IMG/VR virus record: IMGVR_UViG_3300006802_000227
Location: 1-37,461 of that record
Reading direction: 5' to 3' (one strand)
Length of the DNA: 37,461 nt
Source: a virus
Shown in pieces: positions 13,841-21,803 of the stretch. A program made the position numbers and the translations under genes. The notes beneath the pieces are model-generated. The model did no database searches, was not told the origin of the DNA, and was given only the letters and a program-made list of their open reading frames with translations. Every line of letters starts with the position of its first letter. The first letter of the stretch is position 1.

Positions 13841-13978
13841 CACTAAAAAGTGCCAAAAAGGGATGATGGACCGAGGGGATATATTAAAAGTGCAAAAACA
13901 ATCAATATGTGAGGGACGGCCACGAGGCCTGTAATGGTCTACCTTCCGAGCGGGGGGCTGGGGGGCCTATTAAAAGTG
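13841..13978 (+). repeat. Repeated TATTAAAAGTG motif
   Basis: The 11-mer TATTAAAAGTG occurs exactly at 13882-13892 and 13968-13978, and a related CACTAAAAAGTGCC lies at 13841-13854. All are on the plus strand, within 140 bases of each other in the control region. A short A/G-rich stretch follows each copy. They could be phage-specific promoter or operator sites facing rightward. Seen in sequence; function inferred. Confidence 0.4.
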
Positions 13979-14235
13979 AACAGGGACCAATATCTTATTA
14001 TCTATATAGACAATCAAGGGTTTATGAAGAATATATTGAAAATATTGGTTTTTTTTGAAAAAAATAAAACTGAAAAAAAACTCTAGAAGATCAATATAAT
14101 CAATATAAGAGCCAATAATCATCAATCATTTGTACATAAGTAGTTAAGTATCAAGTATACCCATTAATTTAGATTTGTATTGATTATGGTCAAAAAACCA
14201 ATGTACGTTTAATACTTTCAATATACCTTGATTTC

Positions 14236-14264
14236 TTGACATTCATCATTTGTTTAGCTTTATT
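14236..14264 (+). promoter_or_regulatory. Sigma-70-type promoter for the rightward operon, leaderless start
   Basis: TTGACA at 14236-14241 matches the -35 consensus exactly. After 17 bases, TTTATT at 14259-14264 matches four of six -10 bases. The expected transcript start is at about 14271, which is the ATG of the small terminase gene. No SD exists before this ATG, so the transcript from this promoter would be leaderless. Confidence 0.5.
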
Positions 14265-14270
14265 TTGTTC

Positions 14271-14882
14271 ATGCCGATTACTGATGAAGAGAGAGCCTCA
14301 TTGGCTGCTCAAATGCGATCAAAGATCCTGAAGGATGCTGCTAAAGAGCGGTCGAAGAAAGCCCCTGCCAAAAAGAAGAAGGCTAGGAAGAGGAAAAAGC
14401 CAACATTGACCCTTGAACAGAGGAAAGAGAGAGCCGCAACCTTGGAGAGGAATAAACTGTCCAACCGGCACCATGCAAACAAGGCAGCCAAGAAGAGGAC
14501 AGAGATAAACAAGCTATCATTGGCTGAACAGGTGGCGAAGCAGCAGTTGGCTACAAAAGTGGCTGAAAGTGTAGCGGACAGTCAGCCGATCGCTGAGATA
14601 TTAAAGGAGCAGAACTACGATCCGGTCAAGCAGTTGATTGCTTTGGCGCAACACCCTGAAGCTAAGATAGCGGACAAGATATCTATCAACAAAGCATTTA
14701 TAAACAAGATCCACGGTGATGTTAAGAGTATTGATATCCAAGGTAAGATTGATTCAACGGTCAATATCCAGATTCAATCATTTGCCGATGCGACCGAGGT
14801 GGCCATGAAGGCGATCCACGAGCAAGCTGTTGAGTTATCGGATGAGGATTATGAGGAATTTGAACCAGAGGTGTCAGAATGA
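14271..14882 (+). CDS. terS-like: Putative small terminase subunit
   Basis: This 203-aa protein has a Lys-rich N-terminal region (about 25-85, KKAPAKKKKARKRKKP) suited to DNA binding, a central helical part, and a C-terminal segment (YDPVKQLIALAQHPEAKIAD to KIHGDVKSIDIQG) of the kind seen in phage small terminases. It ends in an acidic tail (DEDYEEFEPEVSE). It would recognise phage DNA and load the large subunit. Position one gene before the large terminase supports this. ATG at 14271 is chosen over a TTG at 14250, which falls inside the promoter spacer. Confidence 0.65.
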   Translation: MPITDEERASLAAQMRSKILKDAAKERSKKAPAKKKKARKRKKPTLTLEQRKERAATLERNKLSNRHHANKAAKKRTEINKLSLAEQVAKQQLATKVAESVADSQPIAEILKEQNYDPVKQLIALAQHPEAKIADKISINKAFINKIHGDVKSIDIQGKIDSTVNIQIQSFADATEVAMKAIHEQAVELSDEDYEEFEPEVSE

Positions 14883-15208
14883 GTATATTACCGAAAAGCC
14901 AGATGGCCTATGACGCAGAAGAGGAGCAGGAGGCTCTTGATTTAATCAATGAGGCTTATTTCACCTTACAGCATATTATAGGAAATAAAACCCCAGAGGA
15001 GGCACCAAAGCTTTGGAAGGCCTACGTTGCCGTAATGCCGGAAAAAGAGAAGACGAAGTGCTATGAGGTAGCTCAATCTACTTATACGACGTTTTTGCGA
15101 ATCGGTGAATCGGCGGGTGTGGGTAAATATGCTACTTATACCCCTGAGTATTGTAAGCAGATGCGTGACCAGTGGATGGGTAGAATGGAGTTATTTACAG
15201 ATGCCTAA
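14879..15208 (+). CDS. Unknown 109-aa protein between the terminase genes
   Basis: The ORF starts MSILPKSQMAYDAEEEQEAL and is almost entirely helical and acidic, ending GRMELFTDA. It overlaps the small terminase stop as ATGA and the large terminase start as ATGCCTAA. No family is recognised. Its place suggests a packaging accessory role. Confidence 0.6.
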   Translation: MSILPKSQMAYDAEEEQEALDLINEAYFTLQHIIGNKTPEEAPKLWKAYVAVMPEKEKTKCYEVAQSTYTTFLRIGESAGVGKYATYTPEYCKQMRDQWMGRMELFTDA

Positions 15209-16547
15209 GAAATGGGACGGCCGATTACCGGCATATGGATGGAACCCGACGTGGTACCAGTTAAAGCTTTGGCAGTATTTAGAGAAAGGCGGCAAACGGG
15301 CGGTCTGTGTGTGGCCTAGACGTCACGGTAAGGATTACTGTAGTATCAATTGGTGCGCGACGGCCAGTCAGGCTCGTGTGGGCACTTATTGGATGGTCTA
15401 TCCTTATTTGAATCAAGGCCGACGGATCGCATGGAACGGAATGGATAAGGACGGAAATCGGTTTATCCATGCTTTTCCACCAGAATTGATTGAGAGTCAG
15501 TCAAACGCTGAGATGCGCCTTCATCTTAAGAACGGATCAGTCTTCCAGATCATGGGGGCGGACAAGCCGGACAGTTTGGTTGGATCTAACCCTGTCGGCA
15601 TAGTATTTTCTGAGTGGTCATTAATGGACCCTCATTGTTGGAAGCTTATAGCCCCTATCTTGGCGCAGAACGACGGATGGGCTGTTTGGATTTACACGCC
15701 TCGTGGACCCAACCACGGACTTTCGATGCTAAACCGAGCAAAGGCGAACAAGTCATGGTTTTGGTCCCACGAGACGGCTAAAACGTTGAAGTTCGTCCCT
15801 CCATCAGCCTTAAGGGAGTTACGTGATGAATTGGGTGACGAGGCGTTGTTCCAACAGGAGGCCTTCTGTTCATTCGAGACACCGATGCAGGGAGCGTATT
15901 ACTCTAGCCAGATTAATTTAATCCGCCGCAAGAAGCAGATAGGTAAGATACCTTGGGAGCCGAAGGTGGATGTGATTACCTCATGGGATTTGGGTATGGA
16001 CGACGCTACGACGATATGGTTTTGGCAGATCGTGGGTAATGAGATCCGTGGGATCGACTACTATGAGAACAGCGGTGAGGGTTTACAGCATTACGTCAAA
16101 GTTCTTAAGGACAAACCTTACACCTATGGGAAGCACTATTTACCTTGGGACGTCTCAGTTCGAGACCTTTCAACCGGAAAAACCCGACAACAGACGCTCC
16201 GTGAGATGGGCTTAAATCATGTGCAGCCGGTAAAGAAGTTACCTGTTGCTGATGGTATAGAGGCAGGTCGTAACATACTACCGAAATGTTGGTTCGACCA
16301 GATTAACTGTGATCGTGGCCTAGATGCACTATCTTCCTATCGTAAAGAATACGATGAGGAGAGGGCAGTATTTAAGACATCGCCTCTACACAACTGGGCT
16401 TCTCACGGAGCTGACGGATTCCGGACATTTGCTGTAGGTTACCGTGAAAGCATCAAAAGTAACGACAAGCACAAAAAGAAGCAGATCATGGATATAAGTT
16501 ATGACATATTTAGTGTTGACAAAGAGGATGATATTTATTCCCTTTAA
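15201..16547 (+). CDS. terL: Large terminase subunit (packaging ATPase/nuclease)
   Basis: The 448-aa protein has a variant Walker A motif, VWPRRHGKD (38-45, K44), a Walker B-like GIVFSEWSLMDP, and the WIYTPRGPNHG coupling segment, forming the ATPase that pumps DNA into the head. The C-terminal half starts the RNase H-like nuclease with VITSWDLGMDDATTIWF and continues through HYLPWDVSVRD and ASHGADGFR. The length is normal for the family. ATG at 15201 overlaps the previous stop by eight bases; an upstream ATG at 15105 would add 32 residues lying wholly inside the previous gene and unlike the family. Confidence 0.93.
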   Translation: MPKKWDGRLPAYGWNPTWYQLKLWQYLEKGGKRAVCVWPRRHGKDYCSINWCATASQARVGTYWMVYPYLNQGRRIAWNGMDKDGNRFIHAFPPELIESQSNAEMRLHLKNGSVFQIMGADKPDSLVGSNPVGIVFSEWSLMDPHCWKLIAPILAQNDGWAVWIYTPRGPNHGLSMLNRAKANKSWFWSHETAKTLKFVPPSALRELRDELGDEALFQQEAFCSFETPMQGAYYSSQINLIRRKKQIGKIPWEPKVDVITSWDLGMDDATTIWFWQIVGNEIRGIDYYENSGEGLQHYVKVLKDKPYTYGKHYLPWDVSVRDLSTGKTRQQTLREMGLNHVQPVKKLPVADGIEAGRNILPKCWFDQINCDRGLDALSSYRKEYDEERAVFKTSPLHNWASHGADGFRTFAVGYRESIKSNDKHKKKQIMDISYDIFSVDKEDDIYSL

Positions 16548-16549
16548 GT

Positions 16550-16786
16550 ATGGCATTCTCAGCATTAGCGGTTGCAGCACTCGGCTCGTCTTTTGGCGCA
16601 AAGAATAACTCCTTTACTAAAAAAAGGAAGAAGGCTGCCCCAGCTCAGAAGAAAGACTTTTCTACTCAATCTAAACCAGCGTTGGGGTCTAAAGCACCCC
16701 AGCGTCCCGGTTTACTTGGATCAGGCACAGCACCGGCGGCCGGTTTGGTGGCTTTACTGACCGCACTTTTCGGGGGTCGTAAGTAA
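16550..16786 (+). CDS. Small Ala/Lys-rich protein, 78 aa
   Basis: The product has hydrophobic Ala-rich ends (MAFSALAVAALGSSFGAK, and GLVALLTALFGGRK) around a basic Ser/Pro/Lys centre. It may be membrane-active or a minor head protein. No family is recognised. It starts two bases after the large terminase stop, and its stop overlaps the next start as TAATG. Confidence 0.5.
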   Translation: MAFSALAVAALGSSFGAKNNSFTKKRKKAAPAQKKDFSTQSKPALGSKAPQRPGLLGSGTAPAAGLVALLTALFGGRK

Positions 16787-17277
16787 TGGGTAGCGAGCAG
16801 ATAGCAGATGCTAGAGATATATTTTTACCGGAGCTTCAGCGTTTCGCAAATGAGCAAGCAGGTATCCAAGGATCACCTGTTACTATAAAAGAGAATGAGT
16901 TTAATATAGCTCTAGATAAGCAATTTGCTAATGTAGGAGCTGGCCGTGATTTCATGAGGGAAAGAGGGGCTTTCGGTCGTGTTATAAGGGAAGAAGGTCA
17001 TGATTTTCATTTAAGTAATTTCATTGAGTTAAACCCCGCACCGCCTCCTCCACCTCCACCCGACCCAATAGCTGCGGCGTTGGATCAGTTGGCAAATATA
17101 TTTAAACCACCCCCACCTCCTCCAAGCCCACCGGCACCAGTCAGACAGTCGGTAGCAACAACTGGCCCGACGGTCAGCAGAAGCCGAGTGAACTTCGGTA
17201 GTTTTGCGGCAGCGGCGGCCCCTAGTGGTGGAGATTTCACAAGGCGCAATAGAAATAAATTAGGCGCAGGAATATGA
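16786..17277 (+). CDS. Unknown 163-aa protein with two polyproline runs
   Basis: The first 80 residues are helical and charged (DIFLPELQRFANEQAGIQG). Then come a run of seven prolines (NPAPPPPPPPDP), a short helix (IAAALDQLANIF) and a second proline run (KPPPPPPSPPAP). The C-terminus is Ser/Arg/Ala-rich. Such runs normally need EF-P for efficient translation and form stiff extended linkers. It overlaps the portal start as ATGA. A head or connector accessory role is possible but not shown. Confidence 0.5.
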   Translation: MGSEQIADARDIFLPELQRFANEQAGIQGSPVTIKENEFNIALDKQFANVGAGRDFMRERGAFGRVIREEGHDFHLSNFIELNPAPPPPPPPDPIAAALDQLANIFKPPPPPPSPPAPVRQSVATTGPTVSRSRVNFGSFAAAAAPSGGDFTRRNRNKLGAGI

Positions 17278-18908
17278 GACAACCTCCTAAAGACTTTATA
17301 AACCAGTTAATAGATAGATACAACGCAGCTAAGACAGGGCGTGATAACTGGCAAACCCAATACCAAGACGTTCAAGATTACGTGCGTCCTACGAGTCGTG
17401 ACTTCCAAGGGGGTCACACCACAGGTCAGCGAAGAACGGCTAAAGTGTATGAGGGGACAGCGTTATGGGCGGCAAGTGCTTTAGCGGCTGGATTGAAGAG
17501 TTTTCTCATACCTGATTCTGACATGTGGGCGTCCATCGGCATACGAGGGACGCCCAACCACAAGCTAGACAGTAAGGGTCGTGCTTGGGTTCAGGAGGTC
17601 AATGAGATAATGCACTACTACTTTAGTCGCATGGAGTCGAACTTCAGTAGTACGATGCACGAGACATTCCTCGACCTAGTAGGTTTTGGAACAGCGATAC
17701 CTTTTACTTATTGGAGCGAAGATGATGATGGACCTGCGTTTAAAATATTTCCACTATCTGCGGTATGGCTTGACCAGAACAACAACGATAAAGTGGATGT
17801 TGTATTTAGAGATTTCGAATTCACGATTCGTCAGATCCGTCAGGAGTTTGGTGACAAGGCTGTCGACAATCACGAGAAGCTTGCGAAGCTTAAGCCAGAA
17901 GACAAGATAACTTTAACACACGCTGTATTCCCGAACTCTGACCCAGAGCCAGTTCGCAGGAAGAAAGGCACTAAGGCGTTTGAGTCTATCTATTTCTCGG
18001 AGCAGTATAGACACGTATTCCGTCGTAACTCGAACAAGTTGATGCCTTATCAGCCGTCTCGTTGGTCTAAGATCAGTGGAGATATCTACGGTATCAGTCC
18101 GGCACTTAACAGTATGCCTGACATTTTGTCATTACAGGTTATGATGCGTGAGACAATGGTTGGCTCTCAGTTGGCTAATCGTCCGCCCACAGTATTTGAC
18201 GACGACTCTTTCATGCTTCCTATAGCATATAAGCCCGGAGCGCAGCTATTCAGAACGCCCGGAGCGACAGACCCTGTTCAGTTAACAGGTGGTAATAATT
18301 TCAATATCACGCTAGAACTTATGCAACAGAAGCAGGAGAAGATAGCGAAAGACTTTTTCATTGACTGGTTGTTACGTCCTAAGAAGAAGGAGCGTCAGAC
18401 GATCCTTGAGATTCAGGACGACCGTGAGGAGATGTTCCGCCAGTTGGGAGCAGTTTTAGGCAGGATCGAACGGGAGTTGTTGGGACCGCTTGTCAGATAC
18501 ACATATCATTTATTAGAAGAACATGACAAGATCCCAGCTCCCCCTGCTAGTATCGGTAGCAAGAACATCAGTATTGAGTTCGTAAGTCCAGCGGCAGTAG
18601 CTCAGACAGGTTCTAAAGGTAACTTACTCTTACGTTTCATCCAAGAGATCACCCCTCTTATGCAGATAGATCCTTCAATAGCTCAAGGTATTAAATGGCC
18701 TGAGTTCTTGCAGCAACTAGGTGTGTATAGGGGAATCAGCCCAGAGCTTATGTTAAGCCCAGAGGAGTTGGATGCAGTCAAACAACAACAAGCCCAGCAG
18801 GCTGAGACGGAAGCAGTAGCGGCACAAGGTGCGGCGATGCAACCAGCAGCTTCGGCTATGAAAGATATAGCCCAAGCTAAGTCAGCTGGATTAAATGTAT
18901 TAAATTAA
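17274..18908 (+). CDS. Portal protein (head-tail connector)
   Basis: The 544-aa protein matches the T7-type portal in length (T7 gp8 is about 536 aa) and layout. It has an N-terminal helix with RDNWQTQYQDVQDYVRPTSR, the TAKVYEGTALWAASALAAGL segment, a central region with RWSKISGDIYGISPALNSMPD, and a C-terminal helical part ending in a Gln/Ala-rich tail (QQQAQQAETEAVAAQ). Twelve copies would form the ring through which DNA enters and leaves the head. It is flanked by terminase and scaffold genes in the expected order. Confidence 0.9.
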   Translation: MRQPPKDFINQLIDRYNAAKTGRDNWQTQYQDVQDYVRPTSRDFQGGHTTGQRRTAKVYEGTALWAASALAAGLKSFLIPDSDMWASIGIRGTPNHKLDSKGRAWVQEVNEIMHYYFSRMESNFSSTMHETFLDLVGFGTAIPFTYWSEDDDGPAFKIFPLSAVWLDQNNNDKVDVVFRDFEFTIRQIRQEFGDKAVDNHEKLAKLKPEDKITLTHAVFPNSDPEPVRRKKGTKAFESIYFSEQYRHVFRRNSNKLMPYQPSRWSKISGDIYGISPALNSMPDILSLQVMMRETMVGSQLANRPPTVFDDDSFMLPIAYKPGAQLFRTPGATDPVQLTGGNNFNITLELMQQKQEKIAKDFFIDWLLRPKKKERQTILEIQDDREEMFRQLGAVLGRIERELLGPLVRYTYHLLEEHDKIPAPPASIGSKNISIEFVSPAAVAQTGSKGNLLLRFIQEITPLMQIDPSIAQGIKWPEFLQQLGVYRGISPELMLSPEELDAVKQQQAQQAETEAVAAQGAAMQPAASAMKDIAQAKSAGLNVLN

Positions 18909-19192
18909 TGCCCTCAAAGAAGAAGAATGGAAAAACGATCAATCAGACATACAAGGATTTGTTCTCACAGGAGAACCCTGACGCTGTAGTCGTATTGGAT
19001 CATATGTTAAAAACCCTAGGTGTTACTAAATACATCGGGGGTGCAACCATGGATGAGCTGGCTCGTGCAGACGAGCGAAGACGCTACGGTTTCTCTTTAT
19101 TACGCTTACTAGGTCTATCCGAAGACTTTATAAAGGAGCGTGCCAACGTACAACTAACAAGTCTAGAAGAAAGATTATACGACGATGAGTGA
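18908..19192 (+). CDS. Small head-region protein, Bbp19-like
   Basis: The 94-aa protein has a basic N-terminus (MPSKKKNGKTINQTYKDLF) and a helix with RRRYGFSLLRLLGLSEDF. This resembles the small Bbp19-type proteins found between portal and scaffold genes in Bordetella BPP-1-like podoviruses. The role in the virion is unknown. It overlaps the portal stop as TAATG and the scaffold start by eight bases. Confidence 0.55.
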   Translation: MPSKKKNGKTINQTYKDLFSQENPDAVVVLDHMLKTLGVTKYIGGATMDELARADERRRYGFSLLRLLGLSEDFIKERANVQLTSLEERLYDDE

Positions 19193-20090
19193 TGGTCAAG
19201 ACACAGGTCAAGGAACGGGGAGCGAGCAATCGTCCGCACCAACCGGGAGCCTTGGGAGCCAATCAGCCCCTGCCACAACAACCGAGCAACCTTCAACCCA
19301 AATGGATTGGAGAGATGCTATAACAGACGCCTCAATTAAAAACAGTCCCACGATTGCTCAATTAGAGGCAGGTAGTTCTTCAGAAGCTTTGGATCTTATG
19401 TCCAAGCAACTGGTGCATGCCCAACAAATGGTGGGAGCTGATAAGATCCCCAAACTGAAAGAGACAGCAACACCTGAAGAGAGGAAGGCTTATTTAAATG
19501 AGCACTTCGGAGTTCCTACTGACAAAGGTAATTATGACTTCGGTCTGCCTGAGGACGCAGGGGATGACATCAAGGAGGTAGCTGGATTGTTTCAGGACAT
19601 AGCTTTCGACAATGATTTAACTGCAACTCAAGCGAAAGCTTTGTATGAAAAAGTCGGAGAGTATTTTAATGAAAAAGGTGAAGCTTCTAAGGCAGCTCAG
19701 GAGGCTGAAATTAAGAAAGGCCTTGATGGACTTCGGGAAGAATGGGGTGATCGGTATGATGCTTACCTCAAACAAGCGAACAATGCACTCGAAAGACTGA
19801 ATGTTGAGGGAGCTGACAAATTCTTCGAAGAGAATCCCGCAGTATCGAACTCCCCTGTTATGATGAAGTTATTCCAAAAAATGGCTGCTGTTATGATGGA
19901 GGATGCCCCTGTAGGGACTAACAACAACTACGCAACTTCGGGGTCGTCAAATGCCGAAGCATTTGAGAACAGTCCGGAATGGAGATCAGCCCTTAGTAAA
20001 GTGCTCAGCGGCAATGCTACACCTGCTGAGGAGGCTGAATATAATCGTTTAAGACTAATAAGGGACAACATTTACGCTACCGCAGGTTAA
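19185..20090 (+). CDS. Capsid assembly (scaffolding) protein
   Basis: The 301-aa acidic protein has a disordered Gln/Ser/Thr/Pro-rich N-terminus (TGQGTGSEQSSAPTGS). A motif common to phage scaffolds follows (TPEERKAYLNEHFGVPTDKG, NYDFGLPED), and then long helices (EAEIKKGLDGLREEWGDRYD). T7 gp9 is about 307 aa. It would guide capsid subunits into a procapsid and then leave. It lies directly before the capsid gene and is separated from it by a terminator. Confidence 0.85.
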   Translation: MSDGQDTGQGTGSEQSSAPTGSLGSQSAPATTTEQPSTQMDWRDAITDASIKNSPTIAQLEAGSSSEALDLMSKQLVHAQQMVGADKIPKLKETATPEERKAYLNEHFGVPTDKGNYDFGLPEDAGDDIKEVAGLFQDIAFDNDLTATQAKALYEKVGEYFNEKGEASKAAQEAEIKKGLDGLREEWGDRYDAYLKQANNALERLNVEGADKFFEENPAVSNSPVMMKLFQKMAAVMMEDAPVGTNNNYATSGSSNAEAFENSPEWRSALSKVLSGNATPAEEAEYNRLRLIRDNIYATAG

Positions 20091-20114
20091 AAAGTTCTTT
20101 ACAAACCATTTAAG

Positions 20115-20148
20115 ATCGCTACCTTTATTTTAAGGGTAGCGATTTTTT
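20115..20148 (+). terminator. Rho-independent terminator between scaffold and capsid genes
   Basis: A nine-base stem (ATCGCTACC / GGTAGCGAT) encloses an AT-rich loop of 11 bases and is followed by a run of six T. It is a clear intrinsic terminator 25 bases after the scaffold stop. It would lower read-through into the capsid operon, or separate that operon so that it can be driven from its own promoter. Confidence 0.85.
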
Positions 20149-20254
20149 CGTCCTTTGACCCGACAAAGTCGGCCATCGCCTATGGAGAAGGCACGAAGTC
20201 CTGCTGTGCAGGGGAGCTTTATCTTAACCAAAATTAACCACAAATAATAATACA
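20149..20254 (+). promoter_or_regulatory. Structured leader of the capsid gene
   Basis: Two compact hairpins are seen: CCGAC-AAA-GTCGG (20159-20171) and CCTGC-TGT-GCAGG (20202-20214). A 38-base AT-rich unstructured stretch then leads to the capsid ATG without an SD. TTGACC at 20155 is a possible -35 box but has no good -10 at proper distance. The hairpins may stabilise or process the capsid mRNA. Confidence 0.5.
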
Positions 20255-21301
20255 ATGAGTTATTTTATTTCAAGTGGCGGTGGAACAGGCTCCTCCGCTA
20301 TAGATACAGTAAAAGTAAATCAGTTCAAAGAAGGATTTGCTACAGCATTTCAACAAATGGATGTTCGTTTGGCTGGTGCGTTCCGTATGGAAACACAAGA
20401 CACCGAATATGCTTATCACGATCGTATCGGGATTGCAGAAGAGATGCAGGAAGATACCGTTCGTTATGGTGATAATCCTCAGTCTGAGATCGATATGGAT
20501 CGTAGACGTACACAAGTAAGAGATTACGAGCTAGGTAAATATATCGAGCCAAAAGATCTTCATCGTGTATTAACTGACCCAACCGCTCCGGTTATCGCTG
20601 AAATGCGTAAATCTGGACATCGTAAGATTGACGACATCGTTCGTGATAATATCTTCGGAATAGCTAAAGCTGGTAAAGCAGGTGCAACTGAAGTCAGCTT
20701 TGTTGACCAAGGTTTCGCAGGTGAAGCTGGTGATGCTCTTATCTCAGTTGGTGAGATGTCTAAAGGTCATAGTAACCCAATCACAACTACTGGTGATTAT
20801 CGCTTACAAAGTGGTGACACAGAAGGTATTGATATTGGAGTTGAGTATGATAAGACTTCTCCGGGAACAGCTACAGGTATCACATTGGACAAACTGCAAG
20901 CAGTTCGTTACACAATGATGAGACTAGACGTAATTGATCAATCTGAAGTTCTTGATATTTGGTTGGGATCAGCTCAGTTCAATCAGTTAATGGACATCGA
21001 AGAAATTCGTAACGCTGACTACTCTATCCGTAAGAACTTGGCTGAAGGTAATGTAACCTCATTTATGGGATTCCGTTTCCGTCACTTCGAGCGTTTATCT
21101 GGTAGTGGAACAGCTGCTGACCCACGTCAGTGTATCGTAGCTAAGAAAGAAGCTTTAATCTTCTCTCAAGCTAAAAGCTTAAGTGTAGATATCTGGAAAG
21201 ATACTGCTAAGAAGAATATTCCATATATTCTCTTCAAATTATCTGCTGACGCTACCCGTATGTTCGGTGAGTGCACAGCTCGTGTTAACTGTATAGACTA
21301 A
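20255..21301 (+). CDS. Major capsid protein
   Basis: The 348-aa protein is nearly identical in length to T7 gp10A (about 345 aa) and follows the scaffold gene. Visible segments are VNQFKEGFATAFQQMDVRLAG, YAYHDRIGIAEEM, YIEPKDLHRVLTDPTAPVIA and a C-terminal part with FRFRHFERLSG. They match podovirus coat proteins of the HK97 fold as I know them. No SD lies before the ATG (AAATAATAATACA precedes it), which is odd for what should be the most abundant phage protein; translation may rely on the open AT-rich leader. Confidence 0.88.
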   Translation: MSYFISSGGGTGSSAIDTVKVNQFKEGFATAFQQMDVRLAGAFRMETQDTEYAYHDRIGIAEEMQEDTVRYGDNPQSEIDMDRRRTQVRDYELGKYIEPKDLHRVLTDPTAPVIAEMRKSGHRKIDDIVRDNIFGIAKAGKAGATEVSFVDQGFAGEAGDALISVGEMSKGHSNPITTTGDYRLQSGDTEGIDIGVEYDKTSPGTATGITLDKLQAVRYTMMRLDVIDQSEVLDIWLGSAQFNQLMDIEEIRNADYSIRKNLAEGNVTSFMGFRFRHFERLSGSGTAADPRQCIVAKKEALIFSQAKSLSVDIWKDTAKKNIPYILFKLSADATRMFGECTARVNCID

Positions 21302-21320
21302 GAAAGGGGAGTGATTTAAA

Positions 21321-21803
21321 ATGGCAGCAATTACATATGATGCTTATTCAGATCAATTAACTAACGTAGATTCAGACGACAACTTGTACCTAACAGAAGC
21401 TGAAAAAGGCGGAAGAGTTCGTACAGTTCGTGCTGAGTTTACAGCAGCAGCATCCATCGCTGATGGATCTCAAATCGAGATGGCCCGGATCAAAGGATCT
21501 CGTGCTATCAGTGGAAGTATTGACTCAAGTGGTCGTGCTTTACTTCGTGCAGAGGTGGGATACTCTTTAGTATCTTCTGCTACTGACGACAATGACAATG
21601 TATTACTAGGTGGGGCAGGAACTCCAATCTCTATCGCTACGGCGGGAACGGTTGCTCTTACTCCCCATGATGGAACAAATCTAGTAGGTTCAATCGCATT
21701 ACCTGCCGGAGAGGTATCCTTGTTCGTAACTGTTGATAACAACGGGGGAGCAGGACTACAGTCTGGTGATGTAATCGCACTTGACCTTCAGTATGTTCAG
21801 TAA
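21321..21803 (+). CDS. Putative head decoration/fibre protein
   Basis: The 160-aa protein is rich in Gly, Ala, Ser and Thr, has repeated beta-strands (AEFTAAASIADGSQI, and SIALPAGEVSLFVTVDN), and has almost no Cys or aromatic clusters. That is typical of small capsid-decorating or stabilising proteins placed right after the coat gene. AAAGGGGAG lies nine bases before the ATG, the strongest SD in the structural region, so high expression is likely. The family is not recognised. Confidence 0.6.
   Translation: MAAITYDAYSDQLTNVDSDDNLYLTEAEKGGRVRTVRAEFTAAASIADGSQIEMARIKGSRAISGSIDSSGRALLRAEVGYSLVSSATDDNDNVLLGGAGTPISIATAGTVALTPHDGTNLVGSIALPAGEVSLFVTVDNNGGAGLQSGDVIALDLQYVQ

Larger units (their letters stand above)
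12979..14270. other. 1.3-kb divergent non-coding control region
   Basis: No convincing gene is seen on either strand between the leftward and rightward operons. The left two thirds (13020-13860) is GC-richer and full of short inverted repeats, for example CCTT(TT)CGT / ACGAAGG at 13250-13272, GCGGG / CCTGC at 13174-13192, AAGCG-A-CGCTT at 13420-13430, and AGGCCA / TGGCCT near 13591-13620. The right third (13980-14270) is AT-rich and has repeated CAATAT words (for example the tandem ATCAATATA near 14090) and a promoter-like pair before the terminase gene. It probably contains promoters for both directions, and could hold a replication origin or a structured RNA. Confidence 0.6.

Noticed and set aside
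13564-13866. 100-codon plus-strand ORF in the divergent region
   Set aside because: It starts with GTG without an SD and overlaps repeats and hairpins. The translation has no recognisable domain or gene-like neighbour coupling. More likely chance in non-coding sequence.
15105-15200. 32-residue N-terminal extension of the large terminase
   Set aside because: It lies inside the preceding gene in another frame and does not resemble terminase N-termini. ATG 15201 has a stop-start overlap.
20155-20183. TTGACC with a downstream GCCTAT as a capsid promoter
   Set aside because: The -10 element is poor, and the -35 overlaps a hairpin. Not enough to call a promoter.
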